Assembly (NCBI RefSeq): GCF_029784135.1 | Contig: NC_073745.1 | Coordinates: forward strand, 65,339,210 to 65,403,209 | From: Toxorhynchites rutilus septentrionalis | Lineage: Eukaryota; Arthropoda; Insecta; Diptera; Culicidae | DNA length: 64,000 bases | Direction of reading: 5' to 3' | In this document: in pieces, positions 50,182 to 61,606 of the stretch | How positions within the stretch are numbered: position 1 is the first letter of the stretch | How the letters are laid out: each line of letters opens with the position of its first letter | The notes under the pieces: generated by a model | The model's input: only the letters and a program-made list of their open reading frames with translations | Told to the model about the DNA's origin: nothing | Database searches by the model: none | Translations under genes and position numbers: made by a program

Positions 50182-53100
50182 TTACAGATTCATTCTCTGG
50201 GGAGGCTTGATTGCACGGCTGGATCGTCGCAGTGATGGTGCCAACTCTGGTAGTGATGTCGTAGTCTCATCAGCATTGCGGCAAGTTACCACCGATGTCG
50301 CACCAGTAGCTTCCTCAACCGGGCTTGTAGCAGCAGGAACAATCGCAGGAGATACCCTAGTGGTGGCAGGAGCCACGGCAGTAGAAGTAGTGGGCATGGT
50401 TAGCTCGTAACGTTCAATGAACTGCTCGCTAGGAATGTCCACCGAACTCTCCTGTAGATCAGCGCCCACACCGACTATATGGTCAATATGACGCTCCCAG
50501 ATGCGTCCATCGTCGAGACGCACAGCATATCGCAACTTCCCAAGCTTCTCGGCGATCTTTCCAAACTTCCATTTGTCTTTGGATAGGAAATCTCGCACAC
50601 GTACACGGTCACCATCCTGGAACTGGCGCACAGCAATATCCGCTTTGTTTGAATTTCATTCTTCGGCAGCAATAGGTCGAGCCTTGATCTAATCTGTCGA
50701 CTAAACACGAGCATTGACGGTGACTTCCCTGTAGATGGATGGATCGTCTTCCGGTAGGTAAGAAGAATGTTGGATAGTTCCAGATTCAGCTGCGACTTCG
50801 AACATTTCAACGCCTTCAATTTCTGTTTGAATGTCTGAACGTACCGCTCAGCTTGTCCATTTGTTGCTGGATGATACGGTGCTCCCATCTTTTGTACCAC
50901 CCCATTCATCTTAAGAAATTGCTGGAAGACCTCTGAAGTAAACTGGACGCCATGGTCGCTCACTAAAACTGAGGGAATGCCGAACGTACTGAACAATTCC
51001 CGGCACATAGCAACGGTACCTTCAGCTGTAATGGATCGGCATATCTTGATCTCCGGCCACTTACTGAAAGCATCCACATATATGAAGAAGTAGGTTTCCA
51101 TGAACGGACCCGCAAAGTCCACATGGACCCTCTGAAATGGTTCACTCGGAGTTTCCCAGCAGTGAAGGTTCATCTTCGTAGGTTCCGCACGCACCGACTG
51201 ACAGTCAGCGCAATTCGCAATCATTTCCTCGATCTCTCGATCTAATCCTGGCCACCAGCAGTATCCTCTTGCGAGCGACTTTGTACGCGTAACACCAAAG
51301 TGAGCAGAGTGTAATTCCTCCAGAACACGTTTCCGGAGAGCAGCAGGAACGTACACACGAATTCCCCGAAGTAAGCATCCTTTTTGTAGGGAGAACTCGC
51401 TCTGTTCTACTTCGAAGCGATCCTTCGCTTCCACTGATTAACCGTGCTTGACTCCTTGGATTAGTTTTTGCACCACTTGATCCTGGGAAGTTGCTTGACT
51501 CAGCTCGGCTGCAGTCAACGGTAACGTATCTATTTGGCTTAATTCCATCACATCGGATTCTTCGATCTCGTTCTCGGAATCAGTAATCTTCAACGGAATT
51601 CTTGACATTGCATCAGCATTCGCATGTTCGGTAGATTTACGAAACCTGATTTCGTAATCGAAGCTTTGCAAGTAGGTAGCGTAATGCTGCATCCTCAATG
51701 CAGACATGACCGGTAATCCTTTGTGCTCCCCGAAGATCTTCGAGATCGCCTGATTATCGGTTAGCAAAGTAAATTTCCTCCCGTACAAATATTGGAAAAA
51801 CTTCTTCACGCCAAATATTATAGCGTATGCCTCCTTGTCCACCTGCATATAATTCTGCTGCACCCGAGTCAAGGTCTGGGACGCGAACTGAATTGGACGT
51901 TCCATGCCATCGGGGTACACATGACTTAACACCGCTCCTACACCGTAGGGTGAAGCGTCCGTAGCAAGCAACAGTGGCAGCTCAGGTGTATAGTGAACAA
52001 GGCAGTTGTCGGATAGCATCTGTTCTTTCACTTCCCTGAAAGAATCTTCGCATAGTTTAGTCCATCTGAATGGAACATCGTTTTTGAGCAGGTTATTGAG
52101 AGGATACAGAACCGTACTCAAATTCGCAAAGAATCGTCCGTAGTAATTTACGAATCCTACAAAAGACCGAACTTCATCTTTGTTCTTCGGTCTTGGCATT
52201 TCATGGATGGCTTGTACTTTTTCCTGGATCTTATGAATTCCATTTTTATCTATCACGTATCCGCAGTATTCAATTTTGTCCACGAAAAACTCACACTTTT
52301 TCTTATTTACCCGTATTCCGCATTCGTTCAGTCGCCGAAGTACCTCTTCTAGCCGACGCAAATGAACTTCATCCGTTCCACCCGTGATCTTAATGTCATC
52401 CAGAAAAACGCTAACTCCTTCTATTCCTTGCAGTATGGCCTCCATCTGTCGTTGCCATATAGCTGGTGCCGATGCGACACCGTACATGAGTCGATTCGGA
52501 CGGTAAAGACCACGGTGGGTACTCAACGTGAGTATCTCACGGTCTTCCGGAGCCACTTCTAGTTGCAGGTATGCTTGGACGAGATCGATCTTGCTGAACT
52601 TGATTCCTCCTGCCAGCGAAGTAAATAGCTCGTCCACAGTAGGCAGTGGATGCTTGTCCACCACGAGGTTCGGGTTTACGGTCTGCTTGTAGTCTCCGCA
52701 AATCCTCACTCGGTTCTGCGATTTCTTCACAGGAACAATTGGTGTTGCCCAGTTACTGGAATTAACTTTCGTGAGCACACCTTCTGCAACCAGCTTCTCT
52801 AATTCATCCTCCACCGCTTTCAGCATATTAAACGGTATCTTGCGTGCCTTGAGGAACACTGGCCGCGCATCTTTCTTCAAAGGTAGGTTAGCTTGAACGT
52901 GGGAGATCTTTCCGATTGAATCTTCGAAAACTTTAGGGTACTTTTCCAGTACCGCCTTCAATGCAGCATCACGACACAGAGAACCATTAGCAGTAGCAGC
53001 AGTAATCGTGTTCACATTCGATCCCTGTATCAAATTGTTCCAGTCCACTGACATTTGTCGTAGCCATTCTCGACCTAGTAACGGGTGCTTCCCGGAATTC

Positions 53101-54278
53101 ACAACATATAACGGCATAGTCATTTTCTTTCCCGCGAATTCCACACACGCGTCAAAAATACCCAGCACATCGATGCTGGTATTGCAATAGCTAACCAAAT
53201 TCGTATCACATTTACGCAACCGCACTCTCGGAAAAAGTCTGTTTCGACATTCAGAACTGATAATACTGACCGGCGAACCAGTATCAATTTCAAAACGTAT
53301 GAACTTTCCGTTAACGGACACATCTACTATAAGTTTCTTACAACGCGACGTAGATTCGACCGTACAAACTTCACGTACTTCCGCACTACCGGCACATTTA
53401 TTGTCACCGGATTGGTCCAAGTAATTGGTCTGAACTGATTGACCTTTGTTCGTCGAACGAGAATCATATTTCAACGTAGCCGATTTCTTCAGGCAAACCT
53501 TCGCAAGGTGCCCCGTTAACTTGCAAAACGAACACACCGTTTGTTTATGCTTGCACGCATTTGCAAAATGCGATTTGTCCCCGCACCGATAGCAACTTCC
53601 ATCGCTCGCACTTTTACCCGCATTTTTGTTTACAGAATGTTTTTCTTTTTTACCTGTTGCACGGTGCATCGCATGTACATCCTGTCTGGATGAGCTTCCT
53701 TCGATCACGGCTCCTCCCTTACGAGAAAGCTCCATGCTCATCGCAATATCACGGGCTTCAGTCAGGGTTAACTTCCGCTTCTCCAGCAGCCGGTTCCGGA
53801 TGTCATTCCTCTTCATTCCGAACACTAGTTGATTTCGCAACGCCGTCTCCAAGTACGCTCCGAAATTGCACGTAACCGCTATTCTCCGCAGGGCTACCAG
53901 ATACTCATCCACCGTTTCGTCAGCAGAAGCAGCATCTTTATCGCCTTGGCGACGACAATTGAACCGAAAATTCTCGCTAATTTCCAGCGGGCGGGGGCTG
54001 AAATAATCTTCCAGTGTTGCAACAATCTGCTGGAAGGTTTTATCTCGGGGGGCATCCGGAGCAACTTTATCGCAAATGATGTCGTATGTTTCGGATCCCA
54101 TGTAATGTAGCAGAAGATGTTTTCTCATATTATCTCCAATCCCGTAAATGTGGAAAGCAGTCTCCAGGCGTTCCACCCACCGCATCCATTTCAACTTGCG
54201 TCTGTCGAAAGGATCGATCGCAAAATTTGGTGGTGGAAGAGCAGCAGCATTATCCGGAATATCGCCTGAATTCGCCAT
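50182..54278 (-). pseudogene. gag-pol: Gag-pol of the inner Ty3/gypsy element, one stop and one frameshift
   Basis: Gag and pol are fused in one frame from the ATG at 54278. Gag has a capsid-like region ('FAIDPFDRRKLKWMRWVER') and two knuckles (CYRCGDKSHFANAC, CSFCKLTGHLAKVC). Then come protease ('FEIDTGSPVSIIS'), RT ('GVSVFLDDIKITGG'), RNase H ('LLLATDASPYGVGAVL'), a TAA at 51438-51440, and in the same frame integrase (51434 down: 'HSAHFGVTRTKSLARGY', 'HVDFAGPFMETYFFIY', 'LVSDHGVQF', 'NGQAERYVQTF'). A one-base deletion near 50640 shifts the tail into another frame (50631-50182: 'VRVRDFLSKDKWKFGKI'). Both lesions lie in or near integrase. Either they occurred after insertion or the copy was mobilised in trans. 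Confidence 0.92.
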
Positions 54279-54294
54279 CCTCCGTCGCCAGAAC

Positions 54295-54478
54295 TGTTGT
54301 GACGGGCCGAGTAGAAATAATCCACAACAGTTTAAACGGAATCTATTTTATTTGTTCATAGCGGGAGTGAAAAACTAACAACTGACGCACGTTCGTGCGC
54401 GGGAAGAGAAGCTTCTAGAATGTCAAGGTTAGCACTGTTGAAAGGTATGGCAATTCAGAACAAGGTTAATATATAACA
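54295..54478 (-). repeat. 5' LTR of the inner gypsy element
   Basis: Identical to 49956-50139. On the minus strand it is followed by the primer-binding-like site and the gag ATG only 17 bp later. Confidence 0.93.
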
Positions 54479-54483
54479 AACGC

Positions 54484-57238
54484 GTAGGTGTTTACTGTAC
54501 CTTTCCTCCCATAAAGCGTCACTGGAATGACCTTAAACAATGTCGACGAGACTGGATGCTGATGGATGGACACAGTAGCATCGGTGGAGTTTACAAACGG
54601 CTTTCTTTCAGACTCAGAGTGTAGCAATCGATGATGGCGTTTCTGACAGCTGTTGATTCCACAAACTTCGCCTTCGCATGGCCAGCGAGTGTGTGACACG
54701 AGACATCGTCGGCACAACTCATTGTCTTTGACGAAATTCCATCGGTCGTTTATCGAAAGCCTTTTGAAGGCTACACAGTTTCCAGTGGTGTGACCGTAAA
54801 CGTTGCACATAGGACAGTTCCTGTTCGATCTGTCATCTTTGCCTGTCGAAGTATGGTGCTTGTCTCGCCGATCGCCGAGTGGATTGGATGTAGAATCTTT
54901 CCGCTCGTGAGTTGCGTGAGTATTTAAGAACGCCTTATCTTTTATTTTGGGTTTCTCGTCCTTCGCAGGCTTCGTTGTGATGCAGAAGTTTGTAATCCCA
55001 CTGGTAGCGGTCGTGACCTTCCGCATATACTCGCTAAAGGTCTTCAAATCAACCACTGGCAGGTTCTCTTGGTATAATGCCCAATTAAATTTTATGTTGG
55101 AAGGTAATTTGTCCACCAGCTCTTGAAGCAGGATAGGGTTAGAAAGGTGATTCGTCATTCCTACAGCCTCCAGGTGACCGCACAAGTTTTGCACAGCCAG
55201 GCCGAACTGGATTAATGTTTCCAGTCTTTCTGCCTTGGGAGCAGCCGTAGCTCGAACTTTGGCCACTAGATTGTGAACAATCTGTTCTGGCCTACCGTAC
55301 AACGTCTGAAGGGTAGACAAAACGTGTGGCACGGTAGAAGAATGGAGGAGAAAACTGCTGACGGCTTCTTTTGCCACCCCTATCAAAGCCCGTTGTAAAC
55401 GCGGCAAATTTTCTGATTCAGTGTATCCACACGCCTCTGTGGAATGATGGTAGCTACTAATGAAAAGAGGCCACTCGATGGGATCCCCACTGAAAACGGG
55501 AAGCTCCCTCGAGATAACTTGTCTCGCTGCCAACTGATGAGGTGTTGGACCCTGTCGAATCTCGAAGGGGTTTAAATGTATATTTGAGGGCCCTAACGGA
55601 TCGACAACAGGAGGAATAGTTTGCCCTAATCTTGGAGGTACATATGGTGTATGGGGTGTCCCTTCTCTCTGTAGTCTGTTCGGGATCGTTTGCGAATAGT
55701 TACTCACAGGTGCACCTGTCTGCTGGGTTGTTTCTGGAGCGTCATACTGACAATGGTCCCCACGCTGTTCTGCTGCCGATTGTTGGTTGCTCTTCATACG
55801 TAGCGACTTGAGCTGCTCGAGAAGATCTTGCTCGTGCGCCAGAAATTGTTGATTCTTTTCATCTCGTTTCCCTCTCTCAAGAAGGAATTGCTGTTCCAGT
55901 TGTTTGAATCGTTGCACAAGGTCGTATTCTTGCTTCTGGTACTGCTTTCCAATATCGTGCTGCTTTCTCAACGCAGCTTCGATTTGCAGCAGACGTTGTT
56001 TGTCCTGTTCACGCTGATCCTCTGCACGCTTCAGTAGGTTGGTCAACTCCTGCTCACGTTGCTCTCGACGTTTCTCCTCATTCTGGCGTTGCTGTTGGAA
56101 TACTTCTTCCATCCGTTGTCTATCTTGCTCGTGCTTCTCTTCTGCGCGCTTCAGCAAATTCGTCAGCTCCTGTTCTCGCTGTTCTCGACGACGGAGCTGT
56201 TCCTGCTGGACAAGCTGATTCTGCTTCTCACTCGTTTCGCGTTGCCATTCTTGGTATGGAAGAGGATTCCCGGTCACCTTAGGGACAATCTTCTGATGCA
56301 CGTCTACCTTTGACGATTTCGGGATCTGGCCGCTGATGTCTAGCAATCTGACAAACGGTGTAAGATTGACTAGTGGTATATTTGGCGTGTTGGCAGTATG
56401 CTGTATTTGCTGGTTGGACTGCGACTCTACAGCATCAACAATTCGTGGGATTTCCCCGACTATCGGTGATACGAGGAACGAGGATAACATTTTCCGCGAC
56501 ATCGGCTAGTGTTTTATTCGGGTCTTCATCGGCGGCTTCACTTATTTCAAAGGGAGTCGATGACCCTACCGGTTCCACGGATTGAACGGGTACTGGTTGA
56601 TTTAATCCATTTTCGATCCAGGCTTCAACCTTACTTCTGCTTGCTTGACTTCGATTACTTCTGCTGCTCCGCATACTTTCCGCATCTTCATCCTGCTGGC
56701 GAAGCAACTCATGCCTTCGAGCCAAGTATTCTTTCTCACGTTGAAGCTTTTCGTTCATCGCCTTCTCGACTATCTGCTTCTCTTTCTGCAACTTCTCTTC
56801 TTCCAGTTTCTCTCGCAGACACCTTTCTTCTTCCAACAGTTGAAAGTCTCGAGCTATTGCCGCTCTACGGGAACTTGTAGTGCTAGACTTTCCAGTCCTA
56901 GAGCTTGCACGTGATGGAGGAACACATTTCACACAGATGAAGTCTCTGGATCGTACTGTAACTACGTCCACTTTCGCGCATGAGAAATGGTACCAAAGCA
57001 TGCATTTTCCGCATTGTGCCATATACAAATCCGCACTGTTGGGCCGAGTACATTCCGCACAATCGAAATCATCTCCGTGCTCGATGTCGATCACTGAAGG
57101 TTCAAATCCATCTCCGTACGACTCCGGTGAACTTACTTCTTCACTACGGGGTGGTTGAGAACTGCCGCTAGCTGGAGCTTGCTGTGTTGCTCGAGTTTTC
57201 GATCGAGTCTGACGAACAAACGAACTCTGCGTATTCAT
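54484..57238 (-). pseudogene. gag: BEL/Pao gag with N-terminal PHD finger, frameshifted
   Basis: The first frame (57238-56435) starts 'MNTQSSFVRQTRSKTRATQQ' and has a C4HC3 PHD-type finger ('CAECTRPNS', 'CGKCMLWYHFSCAK', 'FICVKC') at about residues 59-104, followed by a charged coiled-coil. A one-base shift between 56440 and 56500 leads to the second frame (56502-54484): a long Gln/Glu/Arg coiled-coil with two near-identical 'REQRE(Q)ELTNLLKRAE' repeats, the BEL gag core ('LPVFSGDPIEWPLFISSYH'), and zinc-binding motifs ('CPMCNVYGHTTGNC', 'CRRCLVSHTRWPC'). The frame then enters the protease and is cut by the gypsy insertion at 54483. PHD fingers normally read histone tails; here the role is unknown. 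Confidence 0.88.
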
Positions 57239-57256
57239 GTCACAATTCTTTGAGAT

Positions 57257-57668
57257 TGTTACGTCGTTGGGGTGGGGTTTACTGTTCGGAGGTCTTCGTA
57301 GAAGAAATCACCAAGGTTCCCGATGAAATCAGCTCAAAGCTGTAAATTTATTGGTTCGAGTTAATTCCACATTTCGAACTATTTTAGGATAACAAATTTT
57401 AGTTACTTACAATTGGTCTCCTTACTAGGTATTTTTATACAAATAAATTTAATATAATAGAGTAATTCAATTTCTAGTCTGTAAGTAGGTTTCTCAATTA
57501 TAATAATTAGTTATTTAATAATGGAAATCTAATTTACTTCGAATCCTGTTTCTATTCACCATCAAATCAAAACAATGATAAGCTGCTATTGCTCATTTTG
57601 ACTCATCGTTTACAACAACCGCGTCGGGGGGCTCGATGATGGATTCATCGCACTAATCCGTCGTAATA
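57257..57668 (-). repeat. 5' LTR of the BEL/Pao element
   Basis: 412 bp. It differs from the other LTR by single changes such as 'gtcgttggggtgg' versus 'gtcgttagggtgg' and 'ccttactagg' versus 'cctactaagt'. Confidence 0.9.
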
Positions 57669-57785
57669 AAGCGGTTTTTTACGCGGATTTTCAAATTAAC
57701 ATGGTTTTTTACGCGGATTTTCCAATTAACGCGGTTTTTTTACGAGGTACGTATCCCCACGTAAAAACAACCTGGGTGTACATCG
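57669..57785 (+). mobile_element. Right part of the 'acgcgg' TIR repeat
   Basis: Continues the 'ttaacgcggtttttt' units and ends 'acctgggtgta', the inverse of the left end at 45112. Confidence 0.65.
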
Positions 57786-57921
57786 GTAGCAATACGCACA
57801 CCTTCGTTGGGTACCAGTTGGATTCGTATTAATGAAATGATTTATTCCGACAAACCTAACTTCCGATGACCTCGAGTGTTTAGGCATGATCTGCATGAAC
57901 TCGATCCTTGCTGGATTTATG

Positions 57922-58190
57922 TCACTCATCCGAATTTGAGGCCATTTTTTCCCAGTGTCTGGCTCTCCGCTTCTTGCTGCTGCCCGAGGAGCATTCTTGT
58001 GATTGGCCTCGTTCAATGTTGCTCTCGACATTCACTTGTTTACCAAAACCGGAAGGGCCGTCCTCCGACTCACTATCTCCAGCATCCACATCGCTGTCTC
58101 CACCGCTTGGGGGCACGATGACAAAGTCAATATCATTTGTTGACATTAGATTTTCGAAAGCGTCTTCGTCCAAATCAATAATTGTACAGC
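57922..58190 (-). pseudogene. Acidic N-terminal fragment, possibly of a piggyBac-type transposase
   Basis: The minus-strand frame reads 'IIDLDEDAFENLMSTNDIDF', then Gly/Asp/Ser/Glu-rich sequence and 'KKRRARHWEKM'. Acidic starts with short 'D-x-DFIxP' stretches are common in piggyBac transposases, but no catalytic part follows, so this is only a guess. 57786-57920 and 58200-58360 show nothing else. Confidence 0.3.
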
Positions 58191-58361
58191 TCCTCCGGAT
58201 TATTGGGAAGCTGATATATCCTATTGAGAAAAAAAAATATACCGTAGTTGCACAGCGTATGAAATTTCATACGCTCAAAAGTAAACATAGATTTTTTTGC
58301 AGTTTCATAATTTTCTTCGGATTTTTTGCTAGATATCATTTTTTACACTCGTCTAGTAGTT

Positions 58362-60140
58362 TTATGTCACAGTAGATGGTGCTCCCGACCGCTTCGCCTC
58401 AACGCCAGGTGTGATATTGTGACCTCGCGTTGGTGAACGATTCAGAAGGTACACTGCCGTCGACACAGCTCCTGCCCAGAAAGATTTCTCCAGTCTTGCT
58501 TCGAAAAGCATACATCTCACACGTTCGACGATTGACCGATTCGCCCTCTCAGCTAGTCCATTCTGATCCAGAGTATAGCTGTTCGTGGTTTGATGACGAA
58601 TTCCGAACTTCGCTGAATATTCAGAAAACCTCTGGTTGGTGTACTCCAATCCATTGTCGGTCCGGATAATCTTCAACTTGTGTCCAGATTGCCGCTCCGC
58701 CATTACGTGGAATTTCCGAAACGTATCCAAAACTTCGCCCTCTGACTTCGAGCGCAAAAAATATACGAACATCCGTCTGGACTTGTCATCTACAAACACG
58801 ATGAAATACCTGCTTCCTCCGATCGACTTGACCACCATCGGGCCGCAGATGTCCGAATGAACAACCTCTAACAGCTCCGATGCACGGGAACCTTTCTTAT
58901 CAAACGGATGACGGCTTTGCTTTCCCATCGCACAAACAGTGCTATCGTTCCCAACCAAAGTTTCAGTCCCGCCGAGTTCAGGTGACCCATCCGTCGATGC
59001 CAGATATCCAGAGATACTAGGTCGTATGAATAAAAAAAAGTATTTATTTATTCTGCCCGTTTCCAAGTAAAGTAAACTTTCCTAGTATTTACTTGAATCC
59101 GTATGAATAAAAGTTTACTTTACTAATTATTTATATTGATATTTACAACATAGTTTTTACTTTGTCAAACATCTATCAACTTTTTTTTGGACAAAGCGTG
59201 AATTCGCGATGAAAAAGGAATAGTGTCGACGTCTGGTGGCGACTTTCAATTAGGGACCATAGTTTGGGTCCCCATCTCGTTAGTGTAATACCTATTATAT
59301 TAGAAGACACGAAGACAGTTTTGAAATGTTGAATTTTGGATGAAAATGTTCACATCATGTTATTTAATCACTTAAAACACTTTTTTCCGACTTTTATTTC
59401 CGACCCTTTTTCTATACATTTCCAACATCATTACTGAAACTTTTCATTATAATATAAAGTTGTCTTCAAAAACAATATTGGTACAAGATTGTTCCACCAC
59501 CTGCAAACAAAAAGTGTTTTTCATTTAAACAGAATGCCAAATTGGTACGGAAAGGTTATTTTTCATTCATAATTTAAATTTTAAAAACGTGTTCATTCCG
59601 CCTGAAAATCAATCATTTTTTTTACGCTCCCCTAAACTAGTAAACGAAGCTCAATGCCATCAATGCGGATCGTTAACTTGTTTAACTTCAAGCGCAAGAT
59701 AGCAGCATTAAACATAAATCGGATATGACATCAAAACGAATGATAGTGCTTTCAGATCCAAAGTATGCTCATGAGCATACTTGATAATAACGAAGTAAAT
59801 ACTTGATGAATGCTGTTTTATTCATACAAAATCAGCTAAACATCCATTTTCGAAAAGTAAATACTTTGTTGTTTCTTTTATTCATACCAAACGTAGTAAA
59901 AACTTAATCTCACTGCTCGACTGCTCGAATGAAGTAAAGTAAAGGTGAATTTTGTTTTTATTCATACGGCCTACTGTTGCAACGCACGCTAATGCCGTTC
60001 CGCCCTTATGTTAATCCAGCTGGAACATGTCATTAGTGTGGCAACAGGCAGCCACCCCTCGGCCCTACAGCCTTCATTGTCGAAAATCATTATGTACCCG
60101 TTCTTTACAATCCTATTGACAGATAGCTGCGGAATATACA
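58362..60140 (-). pseudogene. Ty1/copia pol (protease end and integrase), broken, interrupted by a MITE
   Basis: From 60130 the minus strand reads 'NRIVKNGYIMIFDNEG', a block found between protease and integrase in copia elements. After a MITE at 59020-59971 the reading continues as 'LDIWHRRMGHLNSAGLKL' (integrase zinc region). A frameshift at about 58960 leads to 'CAMGKQSRHPFDKKGSR', 'VHSDICGPMVVKSIGGSRYF', 'IIRTDNGLEYTN' and 'QNGLAERANRSIVERVRCM' (integrase core D, D, E). It breaks off near 58370, before the RT. Stops and shifts make it inactive. Confidence 0.85.
59020..59971. mobile_element. MITE with 'ggtcgtatgaataaaa' ends inside the copia element
   Basis: 952 bp flanked by TA on both sides. 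The ends 'ggtcgtatgaataaaa' and 'tttttattcatacggcc' are inverted. 'gtatgaataaaa' and 'aagtaaa' motifs repeat inside it. The interior shares sequence with 27530-27780 and 37914-38010. No ORF. Confidence 0.8.
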
Positions 60141-60275
60141 TCAAGCAGAGATGCCAACCTTCCTGATTTTTCAGGATTTTTTACTTTTTGCTAAATCAGA
60201 TAAAAAATCCACATAAATATACTGGGAGTTTTGCAGGTTGTTTATGAGAACTGTCATAATAGTCTACATTAAAAA

Positions 60276-60540
60276 GCTTTCCGGTCCGCGCTTATGATTC
60301 TTATGGATTATATTTCTTTCACGTTAACTTCAAAATTTTAAAAAATGTCGACACTGTACCTCCGAAAATGCGAACAGATAGGGTATAATCGAAAGAAAGA
60401 GTAAGCATTATCTCTTTCTTTCGATTATACTCTATCTGTTCGCATTTTCGGAGGTACAGTGTCGACATTTTTTCAAATTTTGAAGTTAACGTGAAAGAAA
60501 TATAATCTATAAGAATCATATGCCGGAAGGTTCGGAACGG
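60276..60540. repeat. Long near-perfect palindrome with 10-nt loop
   Basis: Arms of at least 108 bp (60293-60401 and 60412-60520) are reverse complements with few mismatches; weaker pairing continues outward ('ctttccgg' and 'ccggaagg'). The loop is 'taagcattat'. Contains 'gtcgacactgtacctccg' in each arm. It could form a stable cruciform or RNA hairpin. Confidence 0.88.
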
Positions 60541-60883
60541 AAACGATGAAAGGAATATTAGCGAGCAAAAAGTATGTACAGTTAAATAAAAACGATACAG
60601 GTTTCATTACATTTTCGCAGCAAATAACATCCAAGTATAACATCTTTTTTTATTCAACTGTAATCATTATTAAAAAGTGTTTTATTTCTTGAAGAATATA
60701 TATTAAATTGTTTGTAAAGCAAGAAGTTGCAAGAATGATCCGTGAGACACGACAAATGAATTAGCAGGTTCACTACATATGTTTAAAATCTCTGTTCATG
60801 TGCATCAGTTGAAACATGGTTACGTAAATCGTTACGACTTGTGCTATGCGTCGATTTTTTTAAAGCAAATCGTGGCGGGTGAT

Positions 60884-61150
60884 TTTTTTTTATCTTCGCT
60901 TATTTTTCGTCGGCCTATTTCCGCCACTTTAGTGCCAATCACCGACATCAGGGAGGCGACTTCCACCTGTTCCTACCTATCAGACTCAACAACTCATGAG
61001 CCGGGCCAACTTCTTTTACTTCCGCTCCGAAGGAAGACGTAACCAGAGATTTTTCGCCTCAGAAAATCCCAACGACGCCAGCTGGGATTGAACCCAGGCC
61101 GATCGGATTGTGAGGCTGTTACGCTAACCATACAACCACTGGCGCCGTTA
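60884..61150 (-). mobile_element. Feilai-like tRNA-derived SINE
   Basis: On the minus strand it begins 'ggcgccagtggttgtatggt' (A box) and has 'gcctgggttcaatcccag' (B box), which closes a tRNA-like head, then a body ending in a T/A-rich tail. A perfect 13-bp duplication 'cgtggcgggtgat' flanks it (60871-60883 and 61151-61163). The Feilai name is my recognition of a family known from Aedes. Confidence 0.88.
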
Positions 61151-61606
61151 CGTGGCGGGTGATGAAAACGGGTCATTTGAAACAATCCGACTGACCCGGA
61201 CTTCACCTGAAAAAAATTATGATCTGGTTCAGGTGTTATTGGAGAGGTATTCTGTATTGTGGGCTTCTACCAAGCAACCAGTCGATACATTCCCACAAAT
61301 ACTGCTCGCAACTGGACAAATTAGCTTCCATAATTAGTTAATGTTTAGACTTGTTAGGCTACCTGAAAGATTTCAGAACTTCCTGAATTGATTGCAAAAC
61401 AACACTGTGCATATAAAATTCAAAAAATAATACTTTTGTTTTCTCAAATATGGGTACGAACTTTCCGGACAACCCAATATGAGCTATCCTGATTTTCCCT
61501 GATTTTTTTTTCATTCTCCCTGATTTTTCGTAAAAAAAAAGTTGGCAACCCTAACCTCTAGTGCTTCTGTCACGGCAGCTCGGTCGCGAAATGATTTTCC
61601 GATTAA

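Larger units (their letters stand above)
49956..54478 (-). mobile_element. Young Ty3/gypsy element inside the BEL protease
   Basis: 4523 bp with two 184-bp LTRs (49956-50139 and 54295-54478) that I read as identical, flanked by a perfect AACGC duplication (49951-49955 and 54479-54483). A primer-binding-like 'tggcgacggagg' follows the 5' LTR on the minus strand. Identical LTRs imply recent insertion, after the BEL copy had integrated. Confidence 0.95.
45731..57668 (-). mobile_element. BEL/Pao LTR retrotransposon, interrupted by a Ty3/gypsy element
   Basis: Minus-strand element with 412-bp and 411-bp LTRs (57257-57668 and 45731-46141), nearly identical. Without the inner insertion it is about 7.4 kb. 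Order on the minus strand: LTR, gag with PHD finger, coiled coil, zinc knuckles, protease, RT, RNase H, integrase, polypurine tract, LTR. Flanks 'acgcg' and 'aagcg' are probably a 5-bp target duplication with one change. It carries several frameshifts and stops. Confidence 0.92.
60151..61553. mobile_element. TIR-like element with 'gccaac...gttggc' ends, inside the copia element
   Basis: It starts 'gatgccaaccttcctgattt' and ends 'cgtaaaaaaaaagttggcaa', an imperfect inverted repeat with repeated 'cctgattttt' next to both ends. It holds a long palindrome (60276-60540) and a SINE (60884-61150). No transposase seen. Confidence 0.6.

Noticed and set aside
61080..61150. Possible functional tRNA gene
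   Set aside because: It has A and B boxes and a tRNA-like fold, but it is fused to a SINE body and flanked by a 13-bp target duplication.
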